Source: Anaerolineales bacterium UBA2395
GTDB taxonomy: Bacteria; Chloroflexota; Anaerolineae; Anaerolineales; Villigracilaceae
Assembly: GCA_002343775.1 (NCBI GenBank)
Contig: DDSH01000018.1
Span: 1,604 to 34,416, forward strand
DNA length: 32,813 nt
Direction of reading: 5' to 3'
Shown here: positions 23,975 to 31,721 of the stretch, one piece after another
Position numbering within the stretch: position 1 is the first letter of the stretch
Layout of the letters: every line of letters begins with the position of its first letter
The notes under the pieces: generated by a model
The model's input: the letters and a program-made list of their open reading frames with translations, nothing else
The model's database searches: none
Told to the model about the DNA's origin: nothing
Position numbers and translations under genes: made by a program

Positions 23975-24906
23975 ATGTCATTGAAGAATTTCTAAAACGC
24001 CAACGCATTGCCATCATCGACGGTGCGATGGCGACCGAACTTGAAGCGCGTGGCTGCGACTTGAACGATGACCTTTGGTCGGCGCGTGTGCTGCTCGAAC
24101 AGCCCGAACTCATCCGCGCCGTGCATCTCGATTATTTCAACAACGGCGCAGACATTGCCATCACCGCCAGCTATCAAGCCACGGTAGAAGGCTTTGCCAG
24201 GCGCGGACTTTCACGCGAGCAGGCGCTCGACCTGATCAAGAAGTCGGTTCAACTGGCACAGGAAGCGCGCGATGAATTTTGGGCGAAGGAAGAAAATCGC
24301 GTTGGGCGTTTACGTCCGTTGATCGCTGGCTCGGTCGGTCCTTACGGCGCGTATCTCGCAGACGGTTCGGAATATCGCGGCGACTACAACTTGAGCGAGG
24401 ATGAATTGATCGCGTTCCACCGCCCGCGCGTGGAAGCGCACATCGCCTCTGGCGCGGACCTCTTAGCCTGCGAGACCATCCCATGCGGAATCGAAGCCCG
24501 AGCCTTGATTCGCCTGCTCGCCGGGTTCCCGAACACGCTGGCTTGGTTCACCTTCACCGCCAAAGACGGCGAACACATCAGCAATGGTGAGCGCATCGCA
24601 GACATTGCCGCCTTTCTCGATTCGCAGCCCCAAGCCGCGGCAATTGGCATCAACTGCACCTCGCCTTTGCACATCCCTTCGCTGGTACGCGAGATCAAGA
24701 AGAACACGAACAAGCCCATCATCGTCTACCCCAACTCCGGCGAGTATTACAGCGCCGTCACCAACACCTGGCATGGTGAAACCTCGTCTGATAAATTCGG
24801 CTTGCAATCGAAAGAATGGTATGAGAATGGCGCCACTCTCATCGGCGGGTGCTGCCGCACCACACCGGGGCATATTCGTGAAATTAGTAATTGGTCAAGA
24901 AAATAA
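23971..24906 (+). CDS. mmuM: Homocysteine S-methyltransferase (MmuM/BHMT family)
   Basis: A 311-residue TIM-barrel that methylates homocysteine to methionine. The zinc-binding cysteines are C229 in GINCTSP and C294/C295 in GGCCRTTP. The start IIDGAMATELEARG and AGSVGPYGAYLADGSEY are typical of MmuM-like enzymes. Its usual methyl donor is S-methylmethionine or S-adenosylmethionine. Here it overlaps the pterin-binding methyltransferase and shares a cluster with a corrinoid protein, so a methyl-corrinoid donor is also possible; this is inference. It is the last gene of the cluster, followed by a terminator. Confidence 0.92.
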   Translation: MNVIEEFLKRQRIAIIDGAMATELEARGCDLNDDLWSARVLLEQPELIRAVHLDYFNNGADIAITASYQATVEGFARRGLSREQALDLIKKSVQLAQEARDEFWAKEENRVGRLRPLIAGSVGPYGAYLADGSEYRGDYNLSEDELIAFHRPRVEAHIASGADLLACETIPCGIEARALIRLLAGFPNTLAWFTFTAKDGEHISNGERIADIAAFLDSQPQAAAIGINCTSPLHIPSLVREIKKNTNKPIIVYPNSGEYYSAVTNTWHGETSSDKFGLQSKEWYENGATLIGGCCRTTPGHIREISNWSRK

Positions 24907-24916
24907 ACACATTTTC

Positions 24917-24947
24917 TTGACATTTGCCTGCACAAACGATGTATAAA
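24917..24947 (+). promoter_or_regulatory. Possible promoter for the lipoprotein hydrolase
   Basis: TTGACA (24917-24922) and TATAAA (24942-24947) are 19 bases apart, slightly long, and followed by about 70 bases of leader before the lipoprotein gene. The -10 overlaps the left arm of the terminator, so the assignment is tentative. Confidence 0.45.
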
Positions 24948-24975
24948 GAGGCGGTAATAGACTGCCTCTTTTTGT
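24945..24975 (+). terminator. Rho-independent terminator of the methyltransferase cluster
   Basis: An 8-bp stem (aaagaggc 24945-24952 with gcctcttt 24964-24971) is followed by a T-rich run, 38 bases after the homocysteine methyltransferase stop. It marks the end of the C1 cluster. Confidence 0.75.
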
Positions 24976-25025
24976 TTTCTATATTAAAAGGTTGAAAAGA
25001 GACTTTACAAGGAGAGCTTATTTTT

Positions 25026-26096
25026 ATGAAGAAAACCTTATTGGTATTCATTGCATTCTCACTGATGCTTACCGGCTGTGCAACCGTCGAAGCAGCGCCT
25101 TTACCAACCGACACCCCCATCCCAGCCACAGAAACCCCAACACAAATCTCCACGCCTGAACCGACAGCAACTTTCACCATCATCCCCACTGCCACACCGG
25201 TTCCGCACCCGATGAGCATCCATGCGCTGCGGAATCAGGAATACCCCGGCAGCGAGGTCACCATCGTCCGCGAGTTGGAACGCGGCGTAAATTACCGCCG
25301 TTATTACGCCTATTATCTTTCCGAGGGATTGAAAATCTACGCGTTGCTCACCATCCCCAACGGCGAAAAGCCCGAAGGCGGTTTCCCCGCCATTGTATTC
25401 AATCATGGCTACATCCCGCCGGATGTGTACAAAACAACAGAACGCTACATCGCCTACGTGGATCAACTTGCACGCGCCGGCTATGTCGTCTTCCGCATCG
25501 ACTATCGCGGGCATGACCAATCCGAAGGCGAAGCAACAGGCGCATACGGCAACCCCGGCTACCAGGTCGATGTGATGAACGCCGTTGCCTCGCTCAAGCA
25601 ACACCCCGATGTGAACCCGGAAAAGATCGGCATGTGGGGTCACTCGATGGGCGGAAATTTGACCCTGCGCGCCATGGTCATCTCGGATGACGTCAAAGCC
25701 GGTGTGATCTGGGCGGGCGTCGTCGCCTCCTACCCCGACCTGTTGTACAACTGGCGCAGAACAGGCGCCTTCACCCCGTCACCGAGTTCCACCGGGCGCG
25801 GATGGCGCGGCTCATGGATCGAACAATATGGAACACCCGAACAGAACCCCGCATTTTGGGATTCTGTCTCCGCCACCTCTTACCTTTCCGACCTTTCCGG
25901 ACCAATTGAACTACACCACGGCACCGCGGACGATGATGTTCCTGTGGAGTTCTCCATTCGGCTGGCAGAATTGGGACGACAGAATGGGCAGATCGTCAAC
26001 CTCTACACCTACGAAGGCGACAATCACAACATCTCGAAGTACTTCACCCAAGCCATGAATCAAACAATTTCTTTTTTCGACATTTACTTGAAGTAG
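25026..26096 (+). CDS. Lipoprotein alpha/beta hydrolase
   Basis: A 356-residue secreted lipoprotein. It has a signal peptide with lipobox LTGC (C18), then a Thr/Pro-rich linker (about 25-60, TPTQ/TPEPTATF/TATPVP) and an alpha/beta hydrolase domain. The nucleophile Ser is in GHSMGG; the acid is probably in HGTADDDVP and the His in GDNHN. Family relatives are dienelactone hydrolase and S9-like esterases or peptidases anchored outside the cytoplasm. The ribosome site is aaggagag. Its own promoter and the upstream terminator separate it from the C1 cluster, so a link to that cluster is not supported. The segment FTPSPSSTGRGWRG (about 25769-25808) is basic and low in complexity. Confidence 0.88.
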   Translation: MKKTLLVFIAFSLMLTGCATVEAAPLPTDTPIPATETPTQISTPEPTATFTIIPTATPVPHPMSIHALRNQEYPGSEVTIVRELERGVNYRRYYAYYLSEGLKIYALLTIPNGEKPEGGFPAIVFNHGYIPPDVYKTTERYIAYVDQLARAGYVVFRIDYRGHDQSEGEATGAYGNPGYQVDVMNAVASLKQHPDVNPEKIGMWGHSMGGNLTLRAMVISDDVKAGVIWAGVVASYPDLLYNWRRTGAFTPSPSSTGRGWRGSWIEQYGTPEQNPAFWDSVSATSYLSDLSGPIELHHGTADDDVPVEFSIRLAELGRQNGQIVNLYTYEGDNHNISKYFTQAMNQTISFFDIYLK

Positions 26097-26124
26097 AGCA
26101 AGATCAGGGCGGAATGCCCTCCCC

Positions 26125-27372
26125 CTAAATCAGCACCACTTCCACCAATTCTCCTGCACTCAAGCCAGTGGCATCGGGATGAATTTTCAACAATCCATCC
26201 GCGGCGGCGAGCGTGAAAATCAGGTTGCTCTTTCCAAAGATCGGCTCAGCGATCCATTTTCCACCGCCCATGCTCAACTTCACCGCCCACCAGTCTTCAC
26301 GCCCTGCCTGCGATGGGAGATTGACAGTAAGTTCGGCTTGTACCGTCGCTTTGGGTTTGGGTAATGCGCCCAGCAATTTCTCGACGACCGGCACGACGAA
26401 CAAATACCCATTCACCAGCGCGCTGACCGGGTTGCCCGGCAAACCAATAACCGCCTTCCCCTGGCATACACCGAGGATGGTCGGCTTGCCGGGGCGCGTG
26501 TTAATGCCATGGACCAGCACGCCCGGCTCTCCCAACTGCCGGATGACTTCGGCGGTCATATCGCGGGTGGATGCGGATGACCCGGCGGTGATGATGACCA
26601 CGTCGCACTCGTTCAATGCTTTTGCCGCCGCTTCTTTCAGGACCTCGAACTGGTCGCCAAAAATCCCATAGCGGACAACCTCCCCGCCGCTTTTTTCGAC
26701 GAGCGCACCCAGCGTGTACGAGTTGATGTCACGCACCTGTCCCGGGCGCGGACGTTGACCTGGCTCGATGACTTCATCTCCCGTTGAGATCAGTCCAATT
26801 TTCGGTTTATTGGCTACGCGCAAAGATGTTATGCCCAATGCCATCAACCCGCCAATTTCAGCGGGACGCAACACTGTCCCTTTTGGGATGACGAGCTGAT
26901 CCTTCGCCACATCCTCACCAATGCGAATGACATTCTCGCCATCAGCGACGGATCTGAAGATTTCGATTTCTGGGCGGGATGACCCCGCCCCTACGATATG
27001 CTGTGTGTATTCCAACATCACAACTGCGTCGGCGCCTTTGGGAAGCATCCCACCGGTGTGGATCAACGCACATTGACCCGCCCCAACCTCAAACGACGGC
27101 TCATCCCCCATTGGAACTTCACCGATGAGATGGAGGTACGTGGGCAGCGAGTCGGTTGCGCCGAACGTATCGCGCGCGCGGACGGCATATCCATCCACGG
27201 TGGTGCGGGGGAATTCGGGTAAAGGGTGCGGCGCGACAACATCTTCGGCGGTCACTCTGCCCACAGCGGAGTCTACAGCGAGGGGCTCAGGGGCAACTAT
27301 CGCCTTGGAAAGATGCGAAAGCAATTTGTCACGAGCTTGGTCGGGCGGGAGAAGGGTCAGGAATTCAGGCAT
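26125..27372 (-). CDS. moeA: Molybdopterin molybdenumtransferase MoeA
   Basis: A 415-residue MoeA that inserts molybdate (or tungstate) into adenylylated molybdopterin. Motifs are FPRTTVDGYAVRA, HTGGMLPKGADAVVMLEYT, GLISTGDEVIEPGQ, AGSSASTRDM and GLPGNPVSALV, followed by the C-terminal domain (about 340-415). It probably serves the formate dehydrogenase at 7631. About residues 125-135 (IVGAGSSRPE) are encoded by a palindromic repeat element at 26972-26995 that is extra relative to the usual family pattern. The gene ends in TAG, 28 bases from the convergent lipoprotein gene. No strong ribosome site is seen before the start. Confidence 0.94.
   Translation of the reverse strand: MPEFLTLLPPDQARDKLLSHLSKAIVAPEPLAVDSAVGRVTAEDVVAPHPLPEFPRTTVDGYAVRARDTFGATDSLPTYLHLIGEVPMGDEPSFEVGAGQCALIHTGGMLPKGADAVVMLEYTQHIVGAGSSRPEIEIFRSVADGENVIRIGEDVAKDQLVIPKGTVLRPAEIGGLMALGITSLRVANKPKIGLISTGDEVIEPGQRPRPGQVRDINSYTLGALVEKSGGEVVRYGIFGDQFEVLKEAAAKALNECDVVIITAGSSASTRDMTAEVIRQLGEPGVLVHGINTRPGKPTILGVCQGKAVIGLPGNPVSALVNGYLFVVPVVEKLLGALPKPKATVQAELTVNLPSQAGREDWWAVKLSMGGGKWIAEPIFGKSNLIFTLAAADGLLKIHPDATGLSAGELVEVVLI
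26972..26995 (-). repeat. Palindromic repeat in frame within moeA
   Basis: A 7-bp perfect stem (gggcggg 26972-26978 with cccgccc 26984-26990) is flanked by ctac. Read on the minus strand it begins gtaggggcggggtc. The same taggggcg motif opens the intergenic double hairpin at 29976-30019. Confidence 0.6.
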
Positions 27373-27383
27373 GGGGAATCAAG

Positions 27384-28247
27384 TTAGCGAAGCCAAAATG
27401 TCAAAGTTAAGAAATATGTGGTGAGCCCGAAGACAGCAAGGGCTGTGGACGAAAGCAATTTCCAATTAGGCGGATTGCCATTGGCGATGGCACGGAGCTG
27501 GAAGATCTGAAAAATGGCAAATGGCAGCGTCAGGAACGCCGGGACGATGAGGTTGAAAGAGTAACCGAACAACGGAACAAGCGCGAACATTAAGTATGTA
27601 AAGGCAATGAGACCGTGATGCAATGGGGTGGCACGTTCCCATGTGAGGCGGCGCAGCAGTGTGCCGCGTTCGTACTTTTGGTCTTCAGGGAAGGTGATGA
27701 AGTTAATGATGAGAAAATACGTTAGCGCCAGGGCGGTGAGCGGGATGAGGATGATGGTCAGCAGGCGCGAGTTTTCACCGGACTGAAATAAGAAGCCGAT
27801 AGAAGGAATCACATAGGCGATATGCGCAGCAAGGATCAGTTCGCCAAAGCCGCGATTGACAAGGTGAAAGGGCGGGATGGAATAGGCGAGCACAAGCACA
27901 AGGGAAGAAAGCAAAAAGAGAAATGCCGGAAGTGTGAGTGTGAAATTGAGATGGACAATAAAGGCAATGACTGCCGTGGTTGCGAGCATGCCCACGGACA
28001 TGTAAAGCAAGTTATTGCGAAGCGTCTCTTTCTGTTTGGGTGTCTCGCCGGCGACGATGGGCTCATTGTGCGGACGGAAGACTTCGCGCAGAAACGCCAT
28101 GCTGATCTGCGCAAGCAGAATGCCGACAAAGCCAAGTATGAACGGCAAGAAACGAAACGGAACACCTACATAGGCGGGGATGCTCACGCCAAGGAGGTAG
28201 GTCAGCGCTGCGAGCAGGAGGTGGGGGGGACGAGTGAGTCGAAGCAT
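27384..28247 (-). CDS. UbiA-family prenyltransferase-like membrane protein with altered active-site motif
   Basis: A 287-residue protein with eight or nine hydrophobic helices. YSIPPFHLVNRGFGELILA (about 122-140) is the conserved loop of UbiA/MenA prenyltransferases. The first Asp-rich motif (N-D-x-x-D-x-x-x-D) is replaced by LREVFRPHNEP (about 54-63), with no Asp. The second motif region is FPEDQKYERGTL (about 186-197), with E/D residues partly kept. The Mg-diphosphate binding site is therefore changed, so activity as a normal prenyltransferase is doubtful. It starts 11 bases upstream of moeA and is likely co-transcribed with it. Confidence 0.78.
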   Translation of the reverse strand: MLRLTRPPHLLLAALTYLLGVSIPAYVGVPFRFLPFILGFVGILLAQISMAFLREVFRPHNEPIVAGETPKQKETLRNNLLYMSVGMLATTAVIAFIVHLNFTLTLPAFLFLLSSLVLVLAYSIPPFHLVNRGFGELILAAHIAYVIPSIGFLFQSGENSRLLTIILIPLTALALTYFLIINFITFPEDQKYERGTLLRRLTWERATPLHHGLIAFTYLMFALVPLFGYSFNLIVPAFLTLPFAIFQIFQLRAIANGNPPNWKLLSSTALAVFGLTTYFLTLTFWLR

Positions 28248-28302
28248 GAAGGAAATGGTAAAGGGTAATTTGAAAAAGGAGATTAGAAATGGAATCGCTG
28301 AT

Positions 28303-29418
28303 CTACGATTTTCGATTGGAAAGATACGCTTCCAACCGCTCGACCGCCTGCGGGAGGTTCTTGCGCCCCAACCCTAAACGGAAGTGATTGCGGGTGTCGT
28401 CGTAGACAGAGCCGGGGAGCAGCAACACACCCGCTTTTCGAACAAGGTCATCACAGAAGATTTCCACATCTCCTTGCAGGAGTTTCGGGAAACCCATTGA
28501 ACCGGCTTTAGGACGTGCCCATGCGAAGAGCGAGGAATGGCGCACAAAAAGATCGTCGATAATACTGAGATTGTTTTTGATGATTTCCAGATTGCGGCTG
28601 GCTAGTTTTTTGCGGTGACGCATGGCAACTTCGGCAAGGAATTCACTGGGAGCGGAATTGCAGATGGTGGTGTAATCTTTCAGCGACGCCATCTTTTCAT
28701 ACAGGTCATAGTTTTTGGTGGCGACCCAGCCAATGCGCAGACCGGCAAGTCCGTAAGTCTTTGAGGTGACACCAAGCGAGACTGCATGGGGTCCATAATC
28801 CACGGCGGCGGGCAGGCGGTCTTTCATATCGTACTCTGATTCGCGGTAGACCTCATCGGAGAACAAAAGCAGGTTATTTTCCTGCGCAAATGTATTGAGG
28901 GCATCAAAATCGCCACGGGACATCAGGTATCCGGTCGGGTTGTGAGGCGTGTTGATGATGATCGCTTTGGTGGTGGACTGCATCAATTGAGGCAACTCAT
29001 CCAAGTCCAACGCCCAGCCGTTCTCTTCGCGCGCACGCCAAAGGCTGACCTGACACCCAAGCCCTTTTGCCACTTCGCTCAGGGATTGATAATGCGGCGT
29101 ATGGACAATGATGTGGTCATTCTCTTTCAACGCCGCCAGCATGAAGAGGTAGATCGCCTCGTTCGCGCCGGAAAAGACCAGCACATCCTCAGGCTGGGTT
29201 GTGGCGTAGACCTTCGCGATCTCCCTGCGCAGCGACATGCCGCCCTGCGATTCGGTGTATCCCAGCCAGACATGCTGGAAACGCTCCGCCGCACCCTCTT
29301 CGAGCGCAAGCAGGTCGGCGATGGGCATGGCTTCACAATCTGACGTGCAAAGCAGATATTCGGTGTTGAATTCGTATTTGGCGAAATAACGTTCGAGTTT
29401 GAAGGGAGAGAGTTGCAT
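28303..29418 (-). CDS. PLP-dependent aminotransferase, class I/II
   Basis: A 371-residue fold-type I enzyme. The PLP lysine is K220 in VTSKTYGLAGLRIGW. Other conserved points are NPTG (160-163), D188 in SDEVY, GANEAIYLF and the C-terminal FRLGLGR arginine for substrate carboxylate. The overall look resembles aspartate/kynurenine-type aminotransferases and capreomycidine-synthase-like proteins; the substrate cannot be told. It stands 55 bases from the UbiA-like gene on the same strand. The upstream gap contains the 9/10-bp repeat at 29433-29464, and the ribosome site is weak (aaaagg). Confidence 0.9.
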   Translation of the reverse strand: MQLSPFKLERYFAKYEFNTEYLLCTSDCEAMPIADLLALEEGAAERFQHVWLGYTESQGGMSLRREIAKVYATTQPEDVLVFSGANEAIYLFMLAALKENDHIIVHTPHYQSLSEVAKGLGCQVSLWRAREENGWALDLDELPQLMQSTTKAIIINTPHNPTGYLMSRGDFDALNTFAQENNLLLFSDEVYRESEYDMKDRLPAAVDYGPHAVSLGVTSKTYGLAGLRIGWVATKNYDLYEKMASLKDYTTICNSAPSEFLAEVAMRHRKKLASRNLEIIKNNLSIIDDLFVRHSSLFAWARPKAGSMGFPKLLQGDVEIFCDDLVRKAGVLLLPGSVYDDTRNHFRLGLGRKNLPQAVERLEAYLSNRKS

Positions 29419-29432
29419 AAAAAAACCTTTTC

Positions 29433-29464
29433 AACCACAAAGGGTCACAAAGGAACACAAAGGA
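29433..29464. repeat. 9/10-bp periodic repeat (cacaaagg units)
   Basis: Three degenerate units (ccacaaaggg tcacaaagg aacacaaagg) occupy most of the gap between the aminotransferase and DinB-like genes. On the minus strand they read cctttgtg, similar in form to the in-gene tctccgtg array at 5160-5199. Confidence 0.65.
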
Positions 29465-29481
29465 AAATCCTTTATCATCAA

Positions 29482-29952
29482 TTACCTTAACGCCCGCTTC
29501 ACGTCGCGATAGTGCAGCTGATTGTGCAGATACAGCATCTTCACCATCTCGCGGATGACGGTTTCACCGAGGAAGGGATGACGCCCTTTGATGTCCAGTT
29601 CCTCATCTTTCAGGGTGTTCACCCACTGCACTGACTCAGCGCGGACTTGTTGATACTGCGCCAGCAGGTCGGCAGGAGCAAGGTCTTTGGTTCGTTCTTG
29701 CTGCGAGGCGTTGTAGCGATCAATGGAAAAATCATCGGCAGCTCCTTCGCCTGTGGTGCGGATGCGTTCGAAGAGTTTGACCAACCCCCGCTCAGAGGTG
29801 ACGAAATGCGCCAGCACGTTGCGGATCGTCCAGGTGGCGCCCTCGGTGTAGACCTCACTCCCCCACTGGTCTTCGGTCAGTTCGGAAAAGAACGCCGCCA
29901 TGCGTTCGCCTTCGGTCTTGAGCTTTTCGGCAAGTTCGGTGGTTTCAGACAT
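29482..29952 (-). CDS. DinB-like / DfsB four-helix protein
   Basis: A 156-residue protein of the DinB/mycothiol-dependent maleylpyruvate isomerase fold. The helix WTIRNVLAHFVTSERGL holds the first metal-type His, and the C-terminal helix has the second and third (MLYLHNQLHYRDVKRAL), which together would bind a divalent metal. The family contains thiol-dependent transferases and many uncharacterised members, so no reaction can be assigned. The ribosome site is ggagat. Just upstream is the double hairpin repeat at 29976-30019. Confidence 0.82.
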   Translation of the reverse strand: MSETTELAEKLKTEGERMAAFFSELTEDQWGSEVYTEGATWTIRNVLAHFVTSERGLVKLFERIRTTGEGAADDFSIDRYNASQQERTKDLAPADLLAQYQQVRAESVQWVNTLKDEELDIKGRHPFLGETVIREMVKMLYLHNQLHYRDVKRALR

Positions 29953-29975
29953 GGGTGAATCTCCAAAATAAAATG

Positions 29976-30019
29976 TAGGGGCGACGTTCCGTCGCCCGGG
30001 GCAGGGAAACCCTGCCCCT
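29976..30019. repeat. Double-hairpin repeat overlapping a stop codon
   Basis: Two hairpins stand side by side: ggggcgacg...cgtcgccc and ggggcaggg aaa ccctgcccc, with outer tagggg and cccct(a) ends that can also pair. Its right end includes bases of the stop codon (30018-30020) of the glycosyltransferase gene. Confidence 0.75.
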
Positions 30020-31700
30020 ATGGTTGTTCGTACATCGCATAATTGATCGAACGTTTGCCGGTGGTCGGGTAGAAATAATCCCTGAACTTTGAGATCTGCT
30101 CCACCAGGCGCTTGCTATCTTCAAACCCCGGTCGGACGTAATAGTAATGCGTATCGTAGGGGCTATCTCCAAAGACCGCCGCAAGAATATAACCATTGTC
30201 TTCGGCGTAGGTCTTGAGCAGAATGGTCATGCTGAACCAGGGCTGGGCGAGGTTGGCTTCGGTGAGTTTGGGCGGCACAAGCGGCGAGTAATAATCATGG
30301 AACATGATAATGTGCGGCTGGACCTGGTCGAGATATTCCACTGTGATCGAACCGTTGTGCGCGATGAACTGATCGTTCAGCCCCCAGGTGTCGATGGCGC
30401 TCCAACCGGAGTAATACGGCAGCAAGCCCGCCTCGGTCGTGGCGATGACATAGCCCTTGCCGCGATACTCTGCCAGCATCTGCGCCATTTCAAGGCGTCC
30501 GTCACGCTCGTAGGGTCGGGCACAGGTCTGTTGATAGGAGGAAAGAAAGCAGTTCTGGAACCACGAATAATAGACGAGGCTCAACATCAACGCGGCGCCC
30601 GCGACGAGGTACGCGCTTCTTTCTTTGACGGAGAGTTGACTCAGCGCTTCAAACCGGATGCCACGCACCAGCGGGATCCACGACAGGAGCGCAATGGGCA
30701 GTACAGCATATTGGAAGCGCGCACCGTAGTTCATTTCGTCGGAGACGAGACCAAACGCGGCAGCAAAGCCAAGGATGGGGATGAGATATGCGAGAGTTGT
30801 CTTGAGTGTCTCTTTGGAGCGGAAGCCAAGGATGAAGGGAATGACCAGCGGCAGCCCCAAGCGCAAGGTGTTCAGCATGGAGGCGGTAAAGGTGCCCCAA
30901 CTCCAGCCGCCTGTGCCTTTTTTATAGAACGGGTTGGGCAGTGGATAGCCGAAATAGTCCCAGCGCCAGAGGAAGTATGCGCCGCCGATGGTGAGGAAGA
31001 CGACGCCGAAGGTCATTACGATGGGGAGAATCCCGCTCGCCTTAATCACCTCCCTCACCCCGTCCCTCTCCCATAGGGAGAGGGGGCTATTAGAGATGCG
31101 CATGACGATGACGGCAAGCAGCATTAACGAAGCAAGAATGACGCCTTCGGGGCGAATGAGTCCGGTGATGAGCCCGCTAAAGGCGAAGGCGAGAGAGAGC
31201 CACCAGCGTGGTTTCTCTTCCTTCATCAAGACCAAGCCCAAGGTCCAGGTGGAAGCGGCGGCGAGGGCAAAGAATGGTGTGCCGAAATAGGCTGCCACAT
31301 ATGAAAGTCCGGTCCCTACGGCAAGATACAGTCCGCTGAATAAAGAGAGCGGGATGCTGCCGTTGTGGATGCGGCGGTTGGTCCAGTAGATGAGCAGGAC
31401 GGTGAGCAGGTGTGAGAGGAAGCCGATGCCGCGTACGGCTTGCCCGACGGTGAAGCCTAGTTTGATGAGGGCGGCGGCGGCGACCATGAAGAGAAAGTCG
31501 GTGGCGCCATCGACGGGGGTTTCGCCGATGTTCCAGACGATGCCATGCCCTCCGGCGAGGTGCTGGGCGTAGCGCATGATCATGGCGGCGTCTTCAAAGG
31601 GCGGGGTGGAGAAGTCGATAAAGGTAAATGAATAATAGAGGGTGGAGAATAGTAAGAGCAGTGAGACGAGGAGGTCGGGGAGGTATTTTTTGAGGAACAT
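30018..31700 (-). CDS. GT-C-fold membrane glycosyltransferase-like protein
   Basis: A 560-residue protein with about ten hydrophobic helices and a C-terminal soluble domain of about 170 residues. The loop after the first helix (PPFEDAAMIMRYAQHLAGGHGIVWN) carries an E-D pair and a R-Y-A-x-x-x-x-x-G-x-G pattern typical of GT-C enzymes such as arabinosyl- and mannosyltransferases that use lipid-phosphate sugars. DGATDFLFM follows. It probably acts on the outer face of the membrane in cell-envelope glycan or lipid modification; the substrate is unknown. About residues 205-220 (SPLSLWERDGVRE) are encoded by a palindromic repeat (31050-31088) that looks like inserted DNA. It is likely co-transcribed with the SDR gene 21 bases upstream. 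Confidence 0.85.
   Translation of the reverse strand: MFLKKYLPDLLVSLLLLFSTLYYSFTFIDFSTPPFEDAAMIMRYAQHLAGGHGIVWNIGETPVDGATDFLFMVAAAALIKLGFTVGQAVRGIGFLSHLLTVLLIYWTNRRIHNGSIPLSLFSGLYLAVGTGLSYVAAYFGTPFFALAAASTWTLGLVLMKEEKPRWWLSLAFAFSGLITGLIRPEGVILASLMLLAVIVMRISNSPLSLWERDGVREVIKASGILPIVMTFGVVFLTIGGAYFLWRWDYFGYPLPNPFYKKGTGGWSWGTFTASMLNTLRLGLPLVIPFILGFRSKETLKTTLAYLIPILGFAAAFGLVSDEMNYGARFQYAVLPIALLSWIPLVRGIRFEALSQLSVKERSAYLVAGAALMLSLVYYSWFQNCFLSSYQQTCARPYERDGRLEMAQMLAEYRGKGYVIATTEAGLLPYYSGWSAIDTWGLNDQFIAHNGSITVEYLDQVQPHIIMFHDYYSPLVPPKLTEANLAQPWFSMTILLKTYAEDNGYILAAVFGDSPYDTHYYYVRPGFEDSKRLVEQISKFRDYFYPTTGKRSINYAMYEQP
31050..31088 (-). repeat. Palindromic repeat in frame within the GT-C gene
   Basis: A 9-bp perfect stem (ccctctccc 31064-31072 with gggagaggg 31076-31084) is followed on the coding strand by acggggtgagggagg. 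This matches a well-known widespread intergenic repeat type (ccctctccc...gggagaggg...ggggtgaggg). It is translated in frame as PLSLWERDGVRE. Confidence 0.75.
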
Positions 31701-31721
31701 GCGCGGGTGGGTGGTCTGCTA

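Noticed and set aside
25769..25814. In-frame repeat insertion in the lipoprotein hydrolase (FTPSPSSTGRGWRG)
   Set aside because: The DNA lacks a clear palindrome, and the residues may be a normal loop of this family; not strong enough without an alignment.
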